DNA of 20,305 nucleotides from Acrasis kona (taxonomy: Eukaryota > Heterolobosea > Eutetramitea > Acrasida > Acrasidae), in assembly GCA_026419775.2 (NCBI GenBank), contig JAOPGA020000311.1:1-20305 (forward strand), given 5' to 3'. This document shows, one piece after another, positions 8,634 through 18,138 of this stretch. Position 1 is the stretch's first letter, and each line of letters begins with the position of its first letter. The notes under the pieces are model-generated. The model searched no databases. It saw only the letters and a list, made by a program, of their open reading frames with translations, and was not told where the DNA came from. A program made the position numbers and the translations under genes.

Positions 8634-8793
8634 AAATTTAATGAATGTAGTAAAAATCGAAATCAACCGGCGTAGTAAAAATCAAAAGTGAGAATACCGG
8701 TCGACACCGCACCAAACTTGACATATAGGACCCAAACACCATATAATTGTATAAATAATTGAAAACTAACCAGAAAAGTGTTTATTCAGAGAG
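8634..8793 (+). repeat. Left terminal inverted repeat
   Basis: Starts AAATTTAATGAATGTAG and ends GTTTATTCAGAGAG. It pairs with 12263-12422. Divergence begins abruptly after GAGAG. Confidence 0.9.
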
Positions 8794-9125
8794 CATGAAC
8801 CGAGATGGACCATTTGTGGAGACATTAATTTTGATATTGTATGTTCTCTGGTTGAAAATACTTTATAATTATATTCTTCTCTCTCTATTTATGATTCTTT
8901 GACATGTTTCGATGCTGTTTCATTATGGCAAGTGCGTTTTAAGGAAATTTTAACATAGTGCATTGATACCGTACTGTAGTTCTGTGGTCAATAACCCGTA
9001 CATGAAGTAAAAGTCGCCAGTTCTATTCTGCTACTAAGTTGTGTTTTCTCGGATTGTTTTGTTGATATTATTTCAACACAATTAAGAACACCACACATTA
9101 AAGACGAAGTGTAATAAAAAACAGA
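8794..9125. other. 3' non-coding region inside the transposon
   Basis: No open frame. It lies downstream of the minus-strand transposase stop and internal to the left terminal repeat, and probably includes subterminal sequence. No repeated subterminal motif is obvious. Confidence 0.45.
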
Positions 9126-9131
9126 TTTATT
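9126..9131 (-). promoter_or_regulatory. AATAAA hexamer overlapping the stop codon
   Basis: On the minus strand the hexamer overlaps the TAA stop at 9127-9129 of the transposase C-terminal frame. It is a plausible polyadenylation signal for a very short 3' UTR. Confidence 0.4.
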
Positions 9132-9960
9132 TATCGCTGAACTGCTTTCTTCTCTGTCGCACCTGAGTAGTTGACTTGTTTGATACTGTATCCTCCGCTG
9201 CCTGGGCTTCTATCTGCTTCATTTGTCTATGCAAAGACATTTTTAATGGAGGAGATCTCTCTTTGTCAGATGCTGGAGATGGCGGTTGTCTTCTAACTCG
9301 TGTTATTGTTGGTGTCATCTCTTCAACTAATCTTGTTAAGTTGTTCTCGGTCCAACAGTCGAATAATGCTTTTGCGATGTGAGCCTTCTTTATCAGTCCT
9401 GTGATACCATACAAGCTTGCAGTTTGCTTCAATCGCTGTATTGGGTAATGAAGTAAGTCACACTCTTCCTCAACATCCTCGGGCAAAATGTCGTCTGGAG
9501 AGGCTGTGTTGTTATTGTCGCTATAATATTGATCCTCCGTTACATCATCCTCTAGAAACAACTCACTACCTCCAAATTCCATATCATCTTCATTAAGGGC
9601 ATTGCTATTGACAGGTGGTGATACATCTTGTAAAGAGCTGTCGTGCTGGAACACTGGCACTATACCCCTCACATTGGCCTTCCTCTTTGTGGTTATTGTT
9701 CTCTTTGCTTTTGGTCTCCCCGGTTTATTTTCAAATAGAAAATTTGTGGTTGACCAACCGATGGATCTGTTCAATGGTTAGTTGTTTTCTCCGTTTTCAG
9801 GGTGAAGATTTGTGAAAACACAACGAACAATGTCTTGAGCAACTTTCATTGACGCAATTTTGAAATGATTTGGATTCAATATATGTGATGGATGCAGCAA
9901 GGAGATATCCACAGAACTTTCCAGTTCTTCAACAGTAATCACAACCACAATCAGAATCAC
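9127..9960 (-). pseudogene. C-terminal part of MULE-like transposase: AT-hook and SAP-like
   Basis: One reading frame runs from 9960 to 9127, interrupted by a single TAA at 9780-9778. The distal 215-codon part has no early ATG (first codon TTG), which supports it being a continuation of the transposase and not a separate gene. Just after the break is the AT-hook-like KPGRPKAKRT. An acidic region follows (about residues 61-105), then YPIQRLKQTASLYGITGL with KKAHIAKALFDCW. That pattern looks like a SAP helix-turn-helix DNA-binding motif. The tail is basic and polar. The part at 9778-9960 partly overlaps the 3' end of the core frame in another frame, so a frameshift lies near 9930-9960. The likely role is DNA binding at the element ends. 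It could alternatively be an independent accessory protein. Confidence 0.6.
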
Positions 9961-11275
9961 GGAGGTTTACTTTTTGTTCGTGTTCTTTGTAGACTACAGA
10001 ATAAATTAAATTTTCTTCATCAATACATTTGGACACACACAACCCTGCAAACCGCAGAGATTTTTGAGCTTCTTTATTTGTTTTCGCAGCACATGTTACA
10101 CTGTTCCCACTAACTTTAAGCACACTGACAGCATCATCAAGAATATCTATAACAAACTGAAGGGCTTTATCCACCCGATAGTTTGCATGTACCTTAAGAG
10201 CAGTCCACATTCTTATCTTGTTCTCAATAAAGTTGTTTACCCACCACAAACCGTAGCTGGTGCGGCGGTTAATCCGGCACCAATGATAGTAAAACGGGTC
10301 AAGTTCACCGTATTTTGGCAAAATCCACTGCTTTTCAAAATATGGCACCCCTGATGGGAATTCAACTTTGAAGTCAATCCAGGCGGCCTCAAATTTTACT
10401 TCGGTGTTAGCAGTGACCATATCATAAACGAAACCTTTGAGCTTGGCGAGGTCCTCATCTGATAGTTTTAATTCCCCTCGGTTGTACTCCTGTAACCACT
10501 CTGTCACTGCTTTCATAAAATGAAACACACATATAATGTATTTGAAACCTGCTTCCGATAATCCTTTGTTCTCTGGCTTTCCAGCATTTACCATTACAGT
10601 CACCATATCTTTCCACCCATTAACAGAGTCAATGTATTTTTCATCAAACAGCATTGTTGCAATGGCTTCAAAAGTAGCTTTGACAGTCTCCACTGTTACA
10701 TGCCTCGTCAATATCATGATTGGTACTCGACAAATGGCATAATTATCCATTACTGTGATACCTTGCACACCCAGTGTAGCTCCTTGTACAACAACGAGTT
10801 TAAATACCGAGTCATATCCAACAATGTCTTTTAAACCTGTTCGGCACTTGTCCAAAATTGTTGGCGAGTAGAGAATGTAGGTCATATTCTCAAAGTTCAT
10901 CTTTGAAGTAGGAATCTTGCCAACCACAGGGATAAGTTTGATTGAATTATCTAGAGTTGATAATATTACATCAACATTTAACATTTGCTTATCATAATCC
11001 CCGGCAACTCTTTTATTCTTGTTGTATATAATGTCACGGATTTTTTCATGGGATAAATCATATCGTGAATCATAGAGACAGGAGGACGCTCTTCGAAATG
11101 TACTCTGTATAACTAGAGGTTTTGTTCCAGACTCAGCGGCTTTGATAATACTACGCACAAGTGCTGGCAATTCCGAGATATAAATGTGATAGGTGAAACA
11201 AACTGTTGTGATGACCTTGCAAAAGAAACCTAACCATATAGCTATAATGTGTGACCTTTTTAGATGTTGATGCAA
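9929..11275 (-). pseudogene. MULE-like transposase catalytic core
   Basis: A 448-codon frame beginning with TTG, so its N-terminus is supplied by upstream frames. The DDE-type RNase H core is recognisable. Asp177 in VMDNYAICRVPI would be the first acid. VNAGKPE (residues 229-235) sits where the second Asp is expected but has Asn230. CVFHFMKAV (249-257) is the C-x2-H signature of MULE transposases. WWVNNFIENKIR carries the third acid, Glu351, in the usual N-N-x-x-E context. The frame ends in DCGCDYC, the first half of a SWIM zinc finger, and a TGA. Beyond the TGA the same frame reads RTGKFCGYLLAA, matching the second half of SWIM except that the final His is Tyr. Asn230, the TGA and the Tyr together suggest an inactive copy. 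Confidence 0.75.
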
Positions 11276-12056
11276 TCCTCTCTACTTCAATGTGCAGCTC
11301 CATGTTACAAACATTACCAGAATTGTTGAGCACACATGCTGGAGTAGTACATTTAAATCTCTCACCATGGCAAGTTCCTGTATATTCAGCCGTGGGAGGT
11401 ATAAATCGGCTCATTTCTGGATCAATAAATGGCGAATAATCTTTGATGTTTGCTCTATTCTTTGCTTGAATAATTCGATTGAATCCATGATGCCATTCCA
11501 TTTAGCTAATAAGGCTTTGCAAGAATCATATCCATCCTCTACTAACCTGTTACATGCAACATAGCCAACTTCTGTTATATCATTGTAAAAATGGTCCTTG
11601 TTGACATATGACATGGGTAAAATAGCTCTCCCAAGAACTTCTTTTGTGTCGCAATAGACTGGATACATACGTAGTTGTCCTTGGTCCNTATTGTTCTTTT
11701 TAATAGGACTTCAAACTACTTTGTTTAGCTTAACCAACAAATCACTATTTCCAGATATACTTGCACTAACATTGCTTGCGGAAGTGTCTGTTGTATTTTG
11801 AAGAGGTTGCGACTCATCAGATTTTTGTGAACCAACTTGATGCTTTTGTATTAGACCAAGTATAGCCATTTTGTGATCATAAGCTTTAATACCTACGTGT
11901 GGCATCAAATCTATAGTGAGTTTTGAAAGTGATTTCCCTGATACCAAGTTTGTTTTGAATGCATCTATTAATAGTTCTTAAATCTCAGGTTCCTCGTTCT
12001 TGAAAAGTTCCTTTATATGTACCAGTACTTCGGTTCTTGTCCATGCCTTTATGACT
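11151..12056 (-). pseudogene. N-terminal part of MULE-like transposase, two frames
   Basis: From about 12056 one frame reads KAWTRTEVLVHIKELFKNEE, a TAA near 11979, then SLSKLTIDLMPHVGIKAYDH, a TGA at 11713-11711, and on through ATG 11668 (MYPVYCDTKEVLGRAILPM) to 11411. Protein-like text then moves to a second frame, 11501-11151. This carries a cysteine-rich segment (GTCHGERFKCTTPACVLNNS, later VCNMELHIEVE), a possible zinc-binding module like the N-terminal finger of other MULE proteins. It must shift again to join the catalytic core around 11200-11275. The first part has two amphipathic helices and is weakly SAP-like. One N lies at 11688. At least four lesions, or a mixture of lesions and small introns, are needed. 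Upstream of 12056 the minus strand reads TTCACAG, a possible splice acceptor. Confidence 0.55.
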
Positions 12057-12262
12057 GTGAATTATAAATCAAATTAACAGATAAATATGTTTTGGCGGTA
12101 TTTATTACAACAAGAACTAAAATTGATCAAACGAGGGCATGTTAAACAAAAATTTTGGTTTATTCATTTCTATTTGGTATATACGTGTGATGCCAGATGC
12201 AATGTCAACAATTAACAGGTTTTTCAAAATTTAAAATTTAAATAATTGCACCCGGTCATAAT

Positions 12263-12422
12263 CTCTCTGAATAAACACTTTTCTGGTTAGTTTTCAATTA
12301 TTTATACAATTATATGGTGTTTGGGTCCTATATGTCAAGTTTGGTGCGGTGTCGACCGGTATTCTCACTTTTGATTTTTACTACGCCGGTTGATTTCAAT
12401 TTTTACTACGTTCATTAAATTT
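12263..12422 (-). repeat. Right terminal inverted repeat
   Basis: Reverse complement of 8634-8793 with two mismatches. It starts CTCTCTGAATAAACAC and ends GTTCATTAAATTT on the plus strand. The transposase 5' end lies about 200 bp inside it, so the promoter is probably in or next to this repeat. Confidence 0.9.
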
Positions 12423-12429
12423 TTACTAT

Positions 12430-14460
12430 TTCTGTAACTTGAAAGACATGCTTGAGGCACAGTACAAAAATCTTAAATTCCTTGCAGATTTTCACAAAGG
12501 CATAATGTCATTCTGGTTGGTGTACTTTCATCAAAAACTGAGGTTTTATATCAAGTATATTTAAAGGAAACTGTAAAATACTTGAACAAGGTGATGGAAA
12601 CTGGATTCTGTGCATAAGTCACCGATGACATTACAATTAAATGTTATAGAATGGTTACTTTATTAGTTTGTTAGGTGTGACAAAATTCTTTGCATGTCAT
12701 CTGAATATTTTTGGTGTCCACACTGTTATATAGAAAGAGAAAGTCATGGATGTACTATTTCTTATATAGACCCTAATTAAACGGACTATAGATGCTTTAA
12801 ATTGTTTGAATTTGACCCTAAAATTGCAAATTTACACAATAGTATCATCATTGGTCAAAAATGTTTGTTCTATGATGTATATAAAATCTCGGCCCTTTTT
12901 GATCTGAAAGATTTTGATATTGTTGAAATGATGCCTGTTGATGCACTCATTTTCCAAGTTTACATTGAATACTATTGACCATTTCCTTGTTCTCAGTGTC
13001 ATTCATTACATAAAGCGATTCAACAAGCACTTCAGAGTTCTCAAGCCTCTCTCTGTACTCCAAAAAATTTCTACAATACTCATGGAAACTTCCCATTCCA
13101 TTTGGACCGCTTGATGTGTTTACAAGGCAAATTGTGAACACAATTGATTTGTATATATAATTAGTAGAAGGGTAAATAATTTTTTTTGTGTAAGGTAACT
13201 CATCAATAAACATTGACGGGGGTTGTAAAACTACCAATAAACTATCAGGCTTATCCCTGTTTTCAAAAAAAAAGACCATCTCCTTGTTGAAATCACGGTT
13301 AAACATAGGATAAATAACGTAGAAGTGAATCTACTTGCACAAACCTGTATAATCTCAGCATCTAACAACTCTTTTAATATTTAAGCAAGTACTATAATCT
13401 TCAATTCACAATATGATTTTCAAATGACAATAATGATTTTGTCTATTGGACAAAGAGACCACATTGTAGAGCCATAATCAGTGCCAGTAGATGAACATGG
13501 ATTTGAAGTATTGTGTGAAAATGTAATACATCCAAACATTTGGGACACAATCTACAGCTTGGACAAGCTTCAAATACTACTGTTGTTACACCAGTTTCAT
13601 TCAACCAGAGTAGCTTCCTTAGTATCTGTAAATTTAAAGTAAAGGTAAAGTACTACTCTTTTACTGAGTATACTATTAAATGTAAAGGAGACCATATAGG
13701 AGTACCAAAGCCTGTGTTCCAAATTAATTTTCAAATTGAGAATCTTATCCATGAAGCAGCAAATAGTAAAAAGATGACTACAATGGACATTTTTAACCAA
13801 ATTAAACATTTTCAAAGATCGTTGAATAATCTTGAATGTCACACTTCTTTCACATTGACTCCAGCAAAAATATAAGCAAATGTTAACTATATCCAGTCTA
13901 TTAGGACAAACAATGAGAACAGTGGTACAATAGAAAGCTTACTTTAGGCGGTTAAAGAATTGAATGCTACTTCAGAGTGTATTTTAACTCTTCCTAACTG
14001 GGGTCCTCAAAAAATAGACCATATGTGCCTTGTTATTGACCACAAAGGGATTTTTCAAGATGTTGCTCGGCTAAATGTTCTAATTGTTGGTAGTGATGGC
14101 TGGCACAAGAGTAATAAATATAAATATCCAGGTGTTACCTGAACATTAGCCTACAGTCCATGCCTTTCTACTCTTGTTGTATGGTTGCACATCAGAGGAG
14201 AGATTCCAATATTACTGCAACAAATTGCTTAATCTTCTTGGTGTAGTCCTCTTTCTGGGGATATTTTGAACAGACCTATATACCAATTTGGAAATCTTGG
14301 ACTTGCTACCAAAGGCCATCTGCTTATGGGTTATGTAACACAAATAACTACACAGAGGCCATAATCAAAGTTTTATCTATGTATATTGGCAAGTATTGTT
14401 TAGGCAATCTTATAGAGCTTATTAAGAAATCAAATAAAGCAATTGAATATATATATGTCA
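12430..14460 (+). pseudogene. Heavily decayed transposase-like gene
   Basis: Protein-like segments line up on the plus strand in shifting frames with several stops. They are: HNVILVGVLSSKTEVLYQVY near 12500; a cysteine/histidine segment SEYFWCPHCYIERESHGC near 12700, followed after an in-frame TAA by FDPKIANLHNSIIIGQKCLF and DLKDFDIVEMMPVDALI; an 111-codon frame at 13540-13875; a 60-codon frame at 13960-14142; LLYGCTSEERFQYYCNKLL near 14180; and PSAYGLCNTNNYTEAIIKVL near 14320. The last has the TNN-x-x-E pattern seen at the third acidic residue of MULE-like transposases, followed by a helix like theirs. The family is not certain. No terminal repeats were found for it. It directly follows the right end of the 3.8-kb transposon, which may have inserted next to it. 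Confidence 0.5.
12947..13306 (-). CDS. Intact 119-aa ORF antisense within the decayed gene, unknown
   Basis: Starts with ATG (MFNRDFNKEMVFFFENRDKP) and ends after IQCKLGK. Composition is protein-like, not that of a random AT-rich frame: it has aromatic, charged and Pro/Gly residues in balanced runs, for example SLLVVLQPPSMFIDELPY and NGMGSFHEYCRNFLEYRERL. No family is recognised. The plus-strand decayed gene has coding-like text on both sides of this interval but not inside it. The ORF may therefore be an inserted gene fragment, or an inverted piece of the same gene. Confidence 0.4.
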   Translation of the reverse strand: MFNRDFNKEMVFFFENRDKPDSLLVVLQPPSMFIDELPYTKKIIYPSTNYIYKSIVFTICLVNTSSGPNGMGSFHEYCRNFLEYRERLENSEVLVESLYVMNDTENKEMVNSIQCKLGK

Positions 14461-14819
14461 ATGCGATTATTAATAGAGACAACTCAGTTTCCCCTCTCCT
14501 TTTCTCCCTTTCTCCTTTTTATTTTGCCCTCTCCTCGCGGCCATTACATATATGTCCATCCATTTATATCCACAATTATATTTATCATTTATTAGTTGAC
14601 TGTGAAACAAGGTTGTCATCAGAGCAATGACAATAGACGCCGTAAGGAAGTCTGGTTTACTACACGGTTTGTAGGAGAATATAACATCAAAACCGATTGT
14701 TCCTACACATTGCACTTTTGCAACAAGAAGTAATTTGCTTGCTTAAGGATACCGCTCGAACAACCACAATTACCCTACTTTAAATAAATACAGAAACGGT
14801 CGCCCATCGATACACCATG
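14461..14819. other. Non-coding stretch with pyrimidine-rich tract
   Basis: About 14488-14540 is almost pure C/T on the plus strand (runs such as CCCCTCTCCTTTTCTCCC). The rest shows no gene. A short open frame across the tract is low complexity and not called. Confidence 0.5.
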
Positions 14820-14984
14820 CTACATACCCCGCTCCACTTTGGGCACATTCACATTGTCAACATTACGGAGAACCGCTGCCAAAATTTCAAGTGCATCATT
14901 CCCTGCTTGCCTTTTATAAAATAGCAAGACCTGCACAGCATCTTTGACAGATTTTTGTGAATATGTTTCAACGCCTTGAAATTG
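14820..14984 (-). pseudogene. Short gene remnant, unknown
   Basis: Between a TAA at 14987-14985 and a TAG at 14822-14820 the minus strand is open for 54 codons with good coding character: VETYSQKSVKDAVQVLLFYK, then RQAGNDALEILAAVLRNVDN. This predicts two regular helices. There is no ATG at the start, so it is an exon or fragment. Function is unknown. Confidence 0.35.
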
Positions 14985-15232
14985 TTACGGGTCAGTGTCA
15001 TTGGTGCTATATTAAATGGAAGTCACCTCTGGCTCTCTAAAACCACTCCAGATCTCATGACCCCTCATGCAATCCAACTTGGTCACAATTATTACCTGAC
15101 TTTCATTGCGGTATAGTATTTAATTTAAAGAACAAAGTAATTAAATAGTTTTAACAGCAGTTTACCTTTGTTCGACTTTTATCCCAAAATGGTCAACAGC
15201 GGCAAGAGAACTATTTTTATTACGGTAACGGT

Positions 15233-17167
15233 ATGTGTTATATAATGCTCCTTATTTATACAAAAGATTGGTTTAAAAGCGAAGTAATATTGTGGAAAAG
15301 TAATAAAAACAAAAACAAAAACATGAACCTCACTACAAGATTATTGATCTTATGTTTTGTAGCTGTAATTTACAGCAGCAACCCCAGCATCAACCCTGGC
15401 GACATTACCGGCAACGTCGTCCTTGCCAACTACAACAACCGCAACAACAACCCTGGTAACAACAACAACTTTGGCACCAACAATCACAACAACAATGCTG
15501 GCTTCACTACCAATTACAACAACCCTGGCTACCATGTCAACAACAACAACCACAACAACAATCCTAGCACCAGCAACCACAACAACAACAACCACTCCAG
15601 TAACCCTATCCACCATGCCAACCACATCAACATCCCAGACCACACTAACTATATTGATGGAAGTAATGTAGTCAATAATTTAAACAACAGCAGTATCACT
15701 TGGGATGACTATGATTGTGAACCTAGCAATTTCTACAAGGAGTCAAGTATTGTATTTAATGATTCCATACTTACAGAAGCAACAGAAATTGTTGATGGTC
15801 CTACCATTTTCAATGATGAGGTAGTGGTTGGTGTACAGAGCCAATATGACTCCAGTAGTGCGACAGACATTAGTGATTCTGATGTAAGTGCTTTCCATTG
15901 CATGATTCCAAGCACAGACATTATTAGGGTGACTGACAGAAACCAGCTCTTATACAATGGTCAAACGTTCCAGCACCACTCTACAAATTCAAGGGGTGAG
16001 TTTCACTACAGGTGTTCTGCCTACAAACAGTTAAGATGTGGTTGCAAGATCATCATGCGTACAAACCAGTCTGGAAATGTTGAATATGAACTTGTTCGAT
16101 TTCACAACCACAGTGTTGCCCAAGGTATGCCAGTTTTGAGACCTGAGAGACTTGAGTATCTTCGCACTTATGTTAGGGACAACATGCATGAGACTAACTT
16201 GAGGCTTATTCAAGATATTGTGAATGGGAACAGTGTGTTACCTGCAGCACAAAGAAGTGACAGGACAATGTACATCACTCATGATCACATCAAGAGGGCA
16301 CGGAAGGAATTCCAAACATCAAGAATCTTCACAGTTCTAGATGTAGCAAACAGGCCAGATCTCGCCCAGACTTTAGATGGTGGTAGTTTCTTCCAAGGTC
16401 TNCATGTCCAACCAAGATCGTTTGTACTGCTCTTCGCATCTAACTGGATGATGAACTTACTTAACTCAGTTACTGAGCATGACCAGTTGTTTATTGATGG
16501 GACATTCAGCACTGTTCCTCAAGGTGTGGCTCAGTTAGTTGTTATAATGGTGTTGAAACGTGGATCTACAAGAGCACAGCCAGTGATGTTTGCTTGGACC
16601 CAATCCAGAACAATTGTGGAGTATGAGTTCATGTGGAGGAGAATTGTAGATCTTGCTCCCAATCTGGCTACTGTTCCAAGGATATATGCCACAATAGATT
16701 TTGAATATTCACACATCAGTGCCATTAAAAATGTGTTGAAGAATGTTCAAATTGTAGGTTGTATGTTCCACTTTCTACAGGCAATAGTGAGGCATATATC
16801 GAAAAAGATCATCCAGTTCCGCACACTCCTTGATGCTAATGAGGAGCTACATAATCAACTACTGGAGAACTTGCGAGAGTTGGTTCAGGCCCCCAATCAA
16901 GTGACATTCAATACTTTGCTGTCAAGTTTTGTCCCTAGGTGGTTTAACCAGATTGGTGGCCAGGACTTTATCAGGTACATGACCAATAATTGGCTGAATC
17001 AAAATGCAAGATTCCCTCCAAGCATTTGGTGTCATGGCTTCTTTAGGAGAGATGATGTGCTTAGGACAAACAACATGGTGGAAACTTTCAACCGTGAAAT
17101 AAACCAGAGCAAGCAACGAAATGCAAAGCTTGATATCAAGCAGGCAGTGCAATTGTTGCAACGCTGA
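15233..17167 (+). CDS. FLYWCH zinc-finger MULE transposase, Asn-rich N-terminus
   Basis: A 644-codon frame from ATG 15233; later in-frame ATGs are at 15245 and 15323. Residues 31-49 (MNLTTRLLILCFVAVIYSS) resemble a signal peptide. Residues about 66-132 are an Asn/His low-complexity run, and 150-220 are acidic. A FLYWCH-type zinc finger lies at about 226-294: LLYNGQTFQ, then FHYRCSAYKQLRCGC with Cys261 and Cys269 or 271, and FHNHS with His291 and His293. The MULE catalytic domain follows with Asp422 (LFIDGTFSTVP), Asp489 (YATIDFEYSH), the C-x2-H motif CMFHFLQAI (Cys510, His513) and Glu617 in RTNNMVETFN. All three acids are present. Residue 390 is unknown because of an N at 16402. The TGA at 17165-17167 looks premature, since the same frame continues with coherent protein. 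Lightly decayed; the family call is strong. Confidence 0.88.
   Translation: MCYIMLLIYTKDWFKSEVILWKSNKNKNKNMNLTTRLLILCFVAVIYSSNPSINPGDITGNVVLANYNNRNNNPGNNNNFGTNNHNNNAGFTTNYNNPGYHVNNNNHNNNPSTSNHNNNNHSSNPIHHANHINIPDHTNYIDGSNVVNNLNNSSITWDDYDCEPSNFYKESSIVFNDSILTEATEIVDGPTIFNDEVVVGVQSQYDSSSATDISDSDVSAFHCMIPSTDIIRVTDRNQLLYNGQTFQHHSTNSRGEFHYRCSAYKQLRCGCKIIMRTNQSGNVEYELVRFHNHSVAQGMPVLRPERLEYLRTYVRDNMHETNLRLIQDIVNGNSVLPAAQRSDRTMYITHDHIKRARKEFQTSRIFTVLDVANRPDLAQTLDGGSFFQGXHVQPRSFVLLFASNWMMNLLNSVTEHDQLFIDGTFSTVPQGVAQLVVIMVLKRGSTRAQPVMFAWTQSRTIVEYEFMWRRIVDLAPNLATVPRIYATIDFEYSHISAIKNVLKNVQIVGCMFHFLQAIVRHISKKIIQFRTLLDANEELHNQLLENLRELVQAPNQVTFNTLLSSFVPRWFNQIGGQDFIRYMTNNWLNQNARFPPSIWCHGFFRRDDVLRTNNMVETFNREINQSKQRNAKLDIKQAVQLLQR
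15422..15620 (+). repeat. CAA-rich low-complexity run encoding Asn/His tract
   Basis: Imperfect AAC/CAA/CAC triplets dominate and encode the Asn- and His-rich part of the MULE protein. Spurious open frames (poly-Thr on the plus strand, poly-Val on the minus strand) arise from it. The run is prone to length change. Confidence 0.8.
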
Positions 17168-17519
17168 GCTAGAGAGTACAACCAGCAGATATTCAATGCT
17201 CAAGAGAGAGACAATAGACCGCTTGCCAGAGGACGCAATGTTGCTGCACCTCTTTCTGTACCCGTTGTCGCACCTGTTGTTGAACAACTATGAGTTCAGT
17301 ATGGCATTTCTACAATCCATTAGAGATGATGATAATGAACCAGCATCAGTTACTTTGCCACAACATCCACCACTACAGCACGGTCCACATTCACGACCCC
17401 CAGTACATCCCGTATCACATCCCCCAGTTATGCCGCTTACCACTCCACAACCGCACATTGTACCACATCCTTTTGTGGTAGACCCTTTAACACATACAAC
17501 AAAACATAAGAATAAATAA
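17168..17519 (+). pseudogene. C-terminal remainder of the FLYWCH-MULE gene
   Basis: After the TGA the same frame goes on with AREYNQQIFNAQERDNRPLA and RGRNVAAPLSVPVV to a TGA at about 17290. From there, coherent text is in the next frame: AFLQSIRDDDNEPASVTLP, then a Pro/His-rich tail and a basic end THTTKHKNK with TAA at 17517-17519. One nonsense change and one frameshift would explain this. The Pro/His-rich tail is disordered. A splice event could also join the two frames, but I see no convincing donor and acceptor pair. Confidence 0.6.
17511..17516 (+). promoter_or_regulatory. AATAAA hexamer abutting the stop codon
   Basis: The last two sense codons AAT AAA before TAA form the canonical polyadenylation hexamer. 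An AT-rich stretch follows (ATTTTATTTTATTTTTATTA). Confidence 0.45.
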
Positions 17520-18138
17520 CATTTATATATTTTATTTTATTTTTATTAAATTTCGCTTGTTCCAGACCATTGGAATGAGGTTCAATTTAATTCTTGAATG
17601 GATGCTCACCACCATCAGCTTCCTACGGTCCGCCATATACTAATGCCGAAGGAGACACCTCATAACTACTTACTCAGAAGTGGCTCCAAAGTACACTGCG
17701 TTCCTGACTTTAACAATTGAGAGAATTGCTGTAGAGTTTAAACAAAATTCTATTATTAAGTCTGTCCAGGTCCAGTGTTGAGTTAGATATTCATCATCTT
17801 AATCGATACTCCATTTAATATTGGTAGCGGTGATTGGCTGTAGAATTTTCAATCAAAACTGAATGTTATGTAGCAGTACCTAGCAGTCCTATGTTCCGAT
17901 ACACTTTTCTTTTCAATATATAATTAAACGAAATGTTGTATGCCCTCTATTATAATCGGTAGTCCCACCATGTATTCACTAACAAACCTTCTGACGCCAA
18001 AAGCGCCATTTACTTGTTTATTCTCCTTCCGCAAAAATATTAATATCTGCACCAAAGAGTGTAGGATATAGTTGTGAAGTACAATGTTTGTGCCGCGACG
18101 TCAAATTATTGCTTGATCTGATGTTTCTTTTGTAACAG
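17520..18138. other. Intergenic between MULE and C48 protease genes
   Basis: No gene, repeat or terminal inverted repeat for the MULE gene was found. The right end reads TGATGTTTCTTTTGTAACAG, a pyrimidine tract followed by CAG, taken as the acceptor of the first recognised protease exon. An upstream exon must exist or have been lost. Confidence 0.5.

Larger units (their letters stand above)
8634..12422 (-). mobile_element. DNA transposon with 160-bp terminal inverted repeats
   Basis: Bases 8634-8793 and 12263-12422 are inverted copies with only two mismatches by eye (T/C at 8646 and C/T at 8659). They enclose a single minus-strand MULE-like transposase gene region, so this is a 3.8-kb element. 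The repeat contains the subword GTAGTAAAAAT twice. No clear 8-11 bp target duplication, as expected for Mutator-like elements, is visible. The palindromic AAATTT is present at both outer edges but is ambiguous. Near-identical ends indicate recent movement, although the transposase is broken, so it may have been mobilised by a helper in trans. Confidence 0.85.

Noticed and set aside
8634-12422. 6-bp target-site duplication AAATTT at the ends of the 3.8-kb transposon
   Set aside because: AAATTT is its own reverse complement and continues the inverted repeat, so it cannot be told apart from part of the terminal repeats.
13300-13380. Reverse-transcriptase-like start (LKELLDAEII) on the minus strand
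   Set aside because: Only about ten residues are suggestive. The following frame lacks the expected K-x-DG and YxDD motifs.
14488-14540. Pyrimidine tract as a strong splice acceptor
   Set aside because: It is followed by GCGGCC and not by an AG joined to a coding exon. No gene follows on this strand until 15233.
15323-15400. 2A-like (D-x-E-x-NPGP) self-cleavage motif in the MULE N-terminus, as in some LINE proteins
   Set aside because: The sequence reads NPSINPGD. The final Pro and the preceding acidic residue are missing, so the motif is not met.
15350-15643. Poly-Val and poly-Thr open frames across the CAA-rich run
   Set aside because: They are artefacts of triplet low complexity read in other frames of the MULE gene.
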